From: Chitinophagaceae bacterium
GTDB lineage: Bacteria; Bacteroidota; Bacteroidia; Chitinophagales; Chitinophagaceae
Length of the DNA: 64,000 bases
Assembly: GCA_016722465.1 (NCBI GenBank)
Contig: JADKJC010000001.1
Coordinates: 1,116,001-1,180,000 of the forward strand
Direction: 5' to 3'
This document shows positions 57,055 through 64,000 of this stretch, one piece after another (position 1 is the first letter of the stretch; every line of letters starts with the position of its first letter). A program made the translations under genes and the position numbers. The notes beneath the pieces are model-generated. The model was not told the origin of the DNA and did no database searches. It saw nothing but the letters and a program-made list of their open reading frames with translations.

Positions 57055-58047
57055 CTACAAAGAACCACCTTTTACCAGTACAGATTCTACACAAACGTTT
57101 TCGGGAACGTTTTCATTGCTGAGTCTCGAGAGCATCTGGGAAAATGCCAGCTTGCCCAGTTTGCTGGCGCTGGTTTCCACATAGCTCACCACAGGGTTGT
57201 ACATGTTTGGAATAAAGCCGTTGCTGATACCAATCACTGCAACATCCTGCGGTACTTTCAAATTCATTTCATGTATCGCTTTCATTACGCCGATTAATAT
57301 AAGGTCGCCCATGCAAAAAATAGTATCTGGCGGATTGGGCGATTTGAATGCCCTGATCACCGCATCTCTTGAAGGCGCCGGGTTTTCTGTGCAGTCAATT
57401 ACAAGTTTTGTTTTGGGCGCCTTTGCTTTAAAGATCCGTTCAAATGTTTCTCTTCTTTTTCTTGTAATACTGAGGTGCGGATGGCCAAACAACGCCAGTA
57501 CATTCTTTTTCTTTTTCCCGATGATGGCTTCTGCCGCCATCCTTGCTGCCACTTCATCAGCCAGGCATACGGTATAGTAACCCTGCTCTTCAGGAACCCT
57601 GTCAATAAACACCACCGGTATCTCCAGTTCTTCCATTTTTTTAAAAGGAGCCAGATCTTCTGTTTCAACCGAAAGCGCTACAAACAATCCCATCACCATA
57701 TTCTTACGGAAGAACTGCAGGTTGGCTGCTTCAATCGCAGCACTTTCCCCGCTCTGCATTATCAGCAAAGAATAGCCATACCTTCTTGCTTCCTCTTCCA
57801 CTGCACCAATAAAAGAATCGTAAAAAAAGTTATTGATGGTGGGAAGCAATATGCCAATTACATTGCTCTTACGGGTACGCAATTGCACGGCATAACTGTT
57901 GGGTTCGTATTCCATCGCATTGGCCAGGTCCTTCACTTTCCTTTTGGTAGCTTCAGAAATATCCGGATGGTCTTTCAATGCCCGGGAAATTGTAGAAATA
58001 CTCAGGCCAAGTGTTTGCGAAAGTTTCTTTAAAGTGCTTTTCTGCAT
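57055..58047 (-). CDS. LacI-family transcriptional regulator
   Basis: 330 residues. The N-terminal helix-turn-helix (STLKKLSQTLGLSISTISRA, LKDHPDISEATKRKVKDLAN) and hinge (AMEYEPNSYAVQLRTRKSNV, IGILLP) lead to a periplasmic-binding-protein-like sensor domain (NNFFYDSFIGAVEEEARRYG ... PVVFIDRVPEEQG ... PPDTIFCMGDLILIGVMKAI ... DVAVIGISNGFIPNMYNPVV). It stands between the exported trehalase and the transporter genes on the same strand and would control the alpha-glucoside operon; effector unknown. Its 111-bp upstream spacer to the trehalase gene lacks an obvious terminator. Confidence 0.92.
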   Translation of the reverse strand: MQKSTLKKLSQTLGLSISTISRALKDHPDISEATKRKVKDLANAMEYEPNSYAVQLRTRKSNVIGILLPTINNFFYDSFIGAVEEEARRYGYSLLIMQSGESAAIEAANLQFFRKNMVMGLFVALSVETEDLAPFKKMEELEIPVVFIDRVPEEQGYYTVCLADEVAARMAAEAIIGKKKKNVLALFGHPHLSITRKRRETFERIFKAKAPKTKLVIDCTENPAPSRDAVIRAFKSPNPPDTIFCMGDLILIGVMKAIHEMNLKVPQDVAVIGISNGFIPNMYNPVVSYVETSASKLGKLAFSQMLSRLSNENVPENVCVESVLVKGGSL

Positions 58048-58158
58048 TATAGAGGTGATTGAATTGGTAGTGATTGAATATACCTGTATGTTATTTTATT
58101 CCGTTGCAAAATAATGGATAAACAGAAGTAAATTGGTTTTGCTTTTTACAATCATACA

Positions 58159-59805
58159 TTAATGTATCGGCATCATACTTTTTAATGCCAGGTACACGCC
58201 ATTCGTCCACCCAAAACCATCCTGCGATGGGTACTCACCACCGCCGGCAAGTTGTGAAAGATCCTCTACATTGTATTTCTCCATCATCTTACCTGTGGCT
58301 GCATACACTTTGTCGTTCAATGCCAGCCAGCGCTGTGCAATGCTGTTTGCCAGTTTATTGTTGTTGTAATTTTTTAAACCGCTGATTGTTGCCCACTGCA
58401 ACGGTGCCCAGCCATTTGGGGCATCCCACTGCTGGCCCGTATTGTTGGTTGTAGTAACGATGCCTCCTTCTTTCAATAAAGATGCCTGTACAGTGTTGGC
58501 AACTGCCATGGCCTGTTGAGGGCTGGCCATTTTTACAAATAAAGGAAACACCCCCGCTGCTGTGATCATATCGGGCTGCTGTGTTGTTGCAAAATTATAA
58601 TCAAAGAAAAACCCGCTGTCTTTATTCCAGCAATATTTACTGACCGCAGCTTTTCTCTTAGCTGCTTTTTGATTGTACTGAATGGCCAGCTTTGTTTTAC
58701 CATTTAGTTTACATGCTTTTGCAATGCTGGTTTCCATTGAATACAACAAAGAGTTTAGGTCAACCGGCACCATGCTGGTTGTTTGAATGGTTGCCATTTT
58801 ATTGGGATCGGAAAACCAGCGGCTGCTGAAATCCCAGCCACTGCAGGCACCGGCTCTTATTTCCCTGTAAGTATCTGCTCTTTTTTTATCCAGTATTTCT
58901 TTTAATTTTTCCGGTGATGCCACTTTGATCCGCATGGCCAGTTCCAGTGCGGCGGCTTCGGCGGTTTCGGTATCTTCTTTATAACTTTCCTGCCTTGGGG
59001 TGCTACTATCATCCCAGTAACGGTTCAATACAGTGCCATCCTGCAGCTTCACTACCCGTTTGATGGCTTCGCCTTTTTTTACTTCAGCTGCACCTTCCAT
59101 CCAGTAGGCATATTCTTTCAGCATTGACGGCAGGTATTTTTTGTAAATGCTGTTTCCTTTGATGCCGGCTAGCAGTTCTACCATCATGCAAAAAAATGGT
59201 GGTTGGCTGCGGCTGAGATAATAAGTGCGGTTGCCATTGGGTACATGTCCAAAATTATAAATGAGGTAATCAAAATTATTTACCATATTCTCAATCATAT
59301 TCACTTCACCACTTGCCTTTAAACCCAGCATGGTAAAATAACTATCCCAGTAATATACCTCCCTGAACCTTCCACCGGGCACAATGTATGGATAAGGCAA
59401 TGCCAGCAGTGATATGCCATTTGCGGCTTTACCTTCCCACCTTGGTGACAGATCTGCATCCCTTCTCAACACACCCCATAAATTTTTAATGTGCATCGCT
59501 GCATCTTTTTCCTGCTGTATATAATTCAATTGCGGCGGAGCCGGCGGCAAGTTAAAATTATCTGCTACAAATTTTTTCAGATTTAAATTGGGGCCCTTCA
59601 TCATGCCATAGTCGTACATAATATCAGCCACTTTTCTTTTGGGTGTGCAATCCACAAAAGTTTTTCCATCAGGTAATACCTGATGCAGTTGCACATCAAT
59701 AAAAAGCTGGCCATAAATTTTATCTGGAGTGGGTGGATATTTTTGCTGCTGTGCTGTTGACAATAATGGTATCAGCATAAAGCAAACAACGATTGTTCTT
59801 TTCAT
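58159..59805 (-). CDS. Trehalase, GH37, exported
   Basis: 548 residues. A signal peptide (about 1-19, MKRTIVVCFMLIPLLSTAQ) makes it periplasmic or extracellular. The GH37 signatures are PGGRFREVYYWDSYFTMLGL and QWDAPNGWAPLQW, with catalytic D325 (CSGWDFSSRW) and E509 (EKYNVED) and the glycine-rich GGGEYPSQDGFGWTNG loop. It resembles the cytoplasmic copy at 54235 throughout but has an extra insertion (about 275-315, TEAAALELAMRIKVASPEK). It would split trehalose before import, its glucose then entering through a porter. First gene of the locus in the direction of transcription, 111 bp before lacI. Confidence 0.93.
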   Translation of the reverse strand: MKRTIVVCFMLIPLLSTAQQQKYPPTPDKIYGQLFIDVQLHQVLPDGKTFVDCTPKRKVADIMYDYGMMKGPNLNLKKFVADNFNLPPAPPQLNYIQQEKDAAMHIKNLWGVLRRDADLSPRWEGKAANGISLLALPYPYIVPGGRFREVYYWDSYFTMLGLKASGEVNMIENMVNNFDYLIYNFGHVPNGNRTYYLSRSQPPFFCMMVELLAGIKGNSIYKKYLPSMLKEYAYWMEGAAEVKKGEAIKRVVKLQDGTVLNRYWDDSSTPRQESYKEDTETAEAAALELAMRIKVASPEKLKEILDKKRADTYREIRAGACSGWDFSSRWFSDPNKMATIQTTSMVPVDLNSLLYSMETSIAKACKLNGKTKLAIQYNQKAAKRKAAVSKYCWNKDSGFFFDYNFATTQQPDMITAAGVFPLFVKMASPQQAMAVANTVQASLLKEGGIVTTTNNTGQQWDAPNGWAPLQWATISGLKNYNNNKLANSIAQRWLALNDKVYAATGKMMEKYNVEDLSQLAGGGEYPSQDGFGWTNGVYLALKSMMPIH

Positions 59806-59816
59806 GAGCTAAAGCT

Positions 59817-59854
59817 ACAAAAAACACACAACCTCTTTACAGAAGTTGTGTGTT
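59817..59854 (-). terminator. Rho-independent terminator for the giant repeat protein
   Basis: Read on the minus strand: a 10-bp stem (AACACACAAC / GTTGTGTGTT, 59823-59854) with a 12-nt loop is followed by TTTTTTG, about 30 bp after the giant gene's stop at 59884. It separates that gene from the exported trehalase. Confidence 0.85.
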
Positions 59855-59883
59855 GAAATAAACTGAATTAATGAGAGCAGTTT

Positions 59884-62800
59884 TTAATGGTTGATGATAA
59901 CCCTGCTTGTTTTTTTATCCGCAGTGGTGATGATGGTTACGAAATAAATTCCATTTGCCATCTTGCTTACATCAATCGCCTGCACCAGGCTGCTGAGCCT
60001 TGCTTGTAGCACCATTCTTCCATTTGCATCTGTCATGAACATTTGTGCAGGACTGGCGTTTGCTTTGGCTTCATCATAACCGGAGCGTTCAATAATCATA
60101 CGGTCGCTTACCGGGTTAGGATAAATTTGGAAGCTGTTGCCGGCCACATCAAATTCGTTTACAGTAATATCAGGAGCTGCGAATCTTGCAGCAGCAATTA
60201 CCACCGTATAATCTTCCACTTCACCATAAGTGAAACTGCCACAACCTCCGGGTGATACATCTGAGCGCAACGCTACTCTCATTCTCTTGTTACCTGGAGT
60301 AGTACCCAATGGAACTTTTACCCAGAATTTTGTTTTCACAGTAATGGGTATTGATGGGGCGAATACTGTTTCGCCAACATCTGTAAAGTCACCATCTGCA
60401 TTCCAGTCAATCCAGGTTTTAATGTACATTGGTACATGTATTTTTCCGGCTGGATAACCCGGAGTTACATCAATTCCAAGTATTTTACCAGGAGCAGATG
60501 TTACTGTTTTAGAGGTATAATCACCATAACCAGTGAACCCGGTTGTATTGCTGAAACCGTAGCAGGCTTCTACTTTATTGATATATCCTTTTATGCAACT
60601 GGTTCCGCCTGCGGTGCAGTAAGTATTACCACAGTTATTAACTGTTACTACCACTGCAGCTGATCTTGCAGCACAACCTGCTGTATTCTTCACTGTTACT
60701 GAATAAGAGCCTGAAGTTCTCACGGTGATGCTTTGTGTAGTAGCTCCATTGCTCCATAAGTAGGATGCGGCTGCACTGCTTGTAAGTACCACGGATCCCG
60801 GAGCACAGAATGTTGTTGGTCCGCCTGCAGTAATAGCTGGTGTAGATGGCAATGCATTCACGGTAACAACAGTTGCAACGGAAATTGCACTGCAGTTATT
60901 GGCGTTGGTAACAGTGACTGTGTAACTGCCACCAGTATTTACGTTGATGCTTTGTGTAGTGGCACCATTGCTCCACAGGTAAGATGCGCCTGCAGAAGCT
61001 GTAAGAAGTACGCTGCCTCCCTGGCAGAAAATTGTTGGTCCGCCTGCTGTAATAGTAGCGGTACAGGCAGCGCAATTGTTAACCACAATGGGTTGCTGTG
61101 CTGAAGCCCTGCATCCATTGCTGTTGGTATAAGTATAGGTAATGGTTTGTGTGCCCACACCCGCTGTTGCAGGATTAAACTGGCCATTGCTAACACCTGT
61201 TCCGCTGTAAATACCACCAGCAGGAGATCCTCCTGTTAATGTAAATGCAGGTAATGTGTTGCATACAGCGCTGAATGTACCAAGGGTTACAGTTGGTAAT
61301 GGATTTACAGAAACAGTTAACGCTGCTGATATTGCAGATGAACAGCCAGCAGTGTTTTTAACTGTTACACTGAAAATACCTTCACTTCCTGTAGTGATGC
61401 TCTGTGAAGTGGCACCATTGCTCCATAGGTAAGAAGCTGCTGCGCTGGAAGTAAGTGTTACACTGCCTCCTGCACAGAATGTTGTTGGTCCGTCTGCTGT
61501 AATAGCTGGTGTTGCAGGTAATGTATTTACGGTAACAACGGTGGCAGCAGAAGTGGCACTGCAGTTATTGGCATCAGTTACAGTAACGGTGTAATTTCCA
61601 CTGTTACTTATGGTGATGCTTTGTGTGGTGGCGCCATTGCTCCACAGGTAAGATACTCCAGCTGAAGCAGTAAGCACTACTGATCCACCCTCGCAGAAAG
61701 TAATAGCACCGCCTGCAGTTATAGCAGCACTACAACCACCACAATTGTTAACAACAATGGCAGATTGAGCAGTACCGATACATCCATTAACGTTAGTATA
61801 GCTATAAGTGATGGTTTGTGTTCCCAAACCTGCTGCGGCCGGGTTGAATTGCCCGTTGGTTACTCCCTGACCACTGTAGGTTCCACCTGCTGGTGAACCA
61901 CCTGTTAATGTAAATGCCGGTATGGTATTGCAAACAGCATTGAATGGAGATAAGGAAACAGTTGGCAAAGGATTTACAGTAACGATGGTGGCAGCAGAAG
62001 TGGCTGATGTGCAACCTGCTGCATTTTTAATAGTTACAGTATAGCTGCCGGCTGTGCTTACAGTAATGCTTTGTGTGGTGGCACCATTGCTCCACAAGTA
62101 AGAGGCGGCTCCGCTGGAAGTAAGTGTTACACTATCTCCTGCACAGAAACTGGCTGGGCCACCTGCCGAAATAGTTGGTGTGGCAGGTATTGCAAATACG
62201 GTATTTGCAGAAACATTATTACACAATCCTGATGCTCCAAAAGAGAAGGAACGAAGGTAGTAGGTACCAAATTCCAGGTGGTAGAAGGTAATGTTACTTT
62301 CTATTGTTAAAGGATTGCTGTATGCTGTACCGTCTTTATATAATTGAACGGTATAGGGAGCAAGTCCGCCAGAGACCAGATAAGTGATAGAGCCTAAACA
62401 GTCTGCACCTTGTGAAGAAGCGCTGACCGCTACTGCATTGGCGCATTTTTCAGTGTAGGCAGCAGTAAGCCGGTAAGAAGCGAATTCATTACCAAAGTAA
62501 GTACCGATCCTTAAATAATATTTACCAACTGCAAGACTTGTCAGGTTAAACGTAATTGTTGAACCTGTAAAATAGTTGTTTAATATTGAAGCGGCAGTTG
62601 TATCTGCATACAATGCATAAGTTACGAGTGGATAAGTGGTTGTGCCAAGATATGGTTCCACATCTATTGTCAAATTCATCGTACCACTTCCATCATAACC
62701 TATCTGCCACCAGTCTTCCGCATCTTTTGCAAATTATAATAATAATTCGCATGCCCTGTTTTTGCAGTATTGGCTGGCAACAATGTACCCACTGCGGCAA

Positions 62801-64000
62801 ACTTGTTACTGGCTGGATTTTCTGCCGCAAAACTCATCGGTTCAAATGTATTGGCCAGTGCATACGGTGTAAACTCAGTCGAGAAATAAGTTTGTACCAG
62901 TATGTAGTAAGTGCCGGCAGCCAGTCCGTCTTTTGAGTAGGTTGCAGATGTTGTTGTATAACTTCCTGCAAGGAATGTTGTGCCATCATTGTCAAACAAC
63001 TGTGCATACAGGTTTTGAGTATTGATGCTGGTAATTGTCCAGGAAAGTTTTCCATCTGCAGGTATAGTGATGGCATAATAATCCAGGCCATCTCTTGTGC
63101 CATTGTATTTGTAACCGATATGGCCATTGATGGTTGAATTTACAGGCAATGTACTTGCTGTTGCCCTTGTGTTATTGGGCTCTCCATCGTTTGGAGATGG
63201 AATAGTAATAAGTGTATTGCTCAATGTGTAAGGAGCAAATTCATATCCATAATATGTTTGAACCCTGATATAATAAGTTCCTGCTGCCAATCCGTCTTTT
63301 GAATAAGTTGCATTGGTCGTTGTATAACTTCCTGCAAGGAAAGTAACAGCATCTCCATCAAACAATTGCGCATACACGTTTTGACCATCATGGCTGGTGA
63401 TGTTGAAAGAAATTTGTCCGTCAACATTGGTGGTAACTTTATACCAGTCCACTGCATCTGCATTACCATTATAGCGGTAACCAATATGTCCTGTTACAGA
63501 ACCGTTCAGTGGCAGTACACTAGCATTTGTATAAACATCATTGGTGCCTATATCATTAGCCTGAACTGGCTGGGTTAAATTATTGGACAGGATATAAGTG
63601 GCAAATTCAGTACTATAGTATGTTTGCACCCTGATGTAATATACACCCGGAGCCAGACCGTCTTTTGAATAGGTTGCAGTTGTGGTGGTATAGCTGCCTG
63701 CCAAAAAAGTGGCAGCATCTCCATCAAACAATTGCGCATATACATTCTGACCGTTGTCAACTGTTATTGAAAAGTCTAATCGGCCATCTGCATTAACGGT
63801 TACTTTCCACCAGTCAACATCATCTCTTGCACCATTGTAGTGATAGCCGATATGACCTGTAACAGAACCGTTGAGCGGAAGGGTGGATGCAGCAGCGGAG
63901 GTTTCGTTTGCTAAAGGATCAATGGCATTTGCCGGTGCCGTAAAAGTATTAGATAAAGTGTAAGGTGCAAATTCAGTATTGAAATAAGTGTAGATGTGAA
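59884..64000 (-). CDS. Giant T9SS-sorted repeat protein, 5' end outside window, one frameshift
   Basis: At least 1,370 residues. The frame is open to base 64000. An A4 run on the minus strand (62725-62728) breaks it: one A added turns QKMRKTGGR* into QKDAEDWWQIGYDGSGT and joins the two parts. The visible N-terminal part has pre-peptidase-C-like repeats of 122 residues (HIGYRYNG, DWYKVT, GQNVYAQLFDGDA, TFLAGSYTT, YSKDGLA). Then come Ig-like/PKD-like repeats (AGGPTTFC, SYLWSNGATTQSI, YTVTVT), a GEVED domain (KTWIDWNADGDFTDVGETVF, SFTYGEVEDYTVVI) and a type A T9SS sorting domain (FQIYPNPVSDRMIIE ... MANGIYFVTIITTADKKTSR). This is a typical surface adhesin architecture; no enzyme domain is seen. 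The missing N-terminus could hold one. Confidence 0.85.
60660..62180 (-). repeat. Higher-order coding repeat with 669-bp period
   Basis: The marker CCATTGCTCC occurs at 60746, 61415 and 62084 (exactly 669 bp apart) and a second register of the same marker at 60965 and 61634 (again 669 bp). Each 223-residue unit holds two Ig-like modules and one LTGGSPAGG module, so about 2.3 units are present. Confidence 0.85.
62740..64000 (-). repeat. Tandem 366-bp coding repeats (PPC-like)
   Basis: The marker CCGTCTTTTGA occurs at 62926, 63292 and 63658, exactly 366 bp (122 codons) apart, and the next unit starts at the end of the window. The units are strongly conserved at the DNA level, including long shared stretches around TATAACTTCCTGCAAGGAA. 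Confidence 0.85.

Noticed and set aside
8044..62728. Programmed frameshifting as a general explanation for the breaks
   Set aside because: Runs are only 2-6 bases, both signs of shift occur, no slippery heptamer with a downstream structure was seen, and unrelated genes are affected.
60660..64000. CRISPR-like periodic repeats
   Set aside because: Periods of 366 and 669 bp lie in one open frame and encode protein repeats; there are no short repeats with spacers.

Overview
The window comes from a Bacteroidota chromosome, most likely a Chitinophagia/Chitinophagaceae-type environmental bacterium. The evidence is a SusC/SusD pair controlled by a FecI-like sigma factor and a FecR anti-sigma factor, several secreted proteins with type IX secretion (T9SS) C-terminal sorting domains, many lipoproteins with a Cys lipobox, and AT-leaning coding sequence. 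This placement rests on gene families; no rRNA or other phylogenetic marker is visible.

Layout. 1-5324: end of a TolC-type outer-membrane factor, then a membrane-fusion lipoprotein and an RND permease (tripartite efflux operon), closed by a terminator. 5712-7680: a small T9SS-sorted protein, an AIM24/TIGR00266 protein and a convergent XRE regulator. 8044-12124: three secreted surface proteins, the first with its C-terminus out of frame and the other two T9SS paralogues. 12200-26527: an exopolysaccharide or capsule locus, almost entirely on the minus strand. It holds an SLBB export protein, a Wzz-like chain-length protein, a Wzx-like flippase, an EpsG-like polymerase, five glycosyltransferases including a GT11 fucosyltransferase, two hexapeptide acyltransferases and two methyltransferases. 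26846-32276: galM-galK, an ABC-F ATPase and a secreted protein. 32414-42984: a beta-glucan polysaccharide utilisation locus reading sigma factor, FecR, SusC with an STN domain, SusD, a repeat-bearing surface protein, a PKD lipoprotein and a GH16 lipoprotein, ending at a terminator. 43144-43734: a pseudouridine synthase. 43990-59805: an alpha-glucoside (sucrose/trehalose/malto-oligosaccharide) locus with no SusC/SusD. It holds a GH13_4 amylosucrase-type enzyme, a fructokinase, three MFS transporters, a VOC protein, two GH13 lipoproteins, one cytoplasmic and one exported GH37 trehalase, and a LacI regulator. 59884-64000: a giant repeat-rich T9SS protein running off the end of the window.

How the genes fit together. 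In the GH16 locus, outer-membrane signalling (STN domain of SusC to FecR to sigma factor) would switch on glucan binding, import and cleavage. In the alpha-glucoside locus, exported GH13 and GH37 enzymes and cytoplasmic GH13_4/GH37 enzymes would release glucose and fructose. Three different MFS porters would move sugars across the inner membrane, fructokinase would phosphorylate fructose, and the LacI protein is the probable regulator.

A striking property of the window is that nine loci carry at least fourteen reading-frame breaks. All can be explained by a one- or two-base length change in or beside a short homopolymer, mostly one A missing on the coding strand. Restoring the lengths gives full-length, family-typical proteins. 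Residual indel error in the assembly is the simplest explanation, so the broken genes are annotated as their restored spans with each break position stated.
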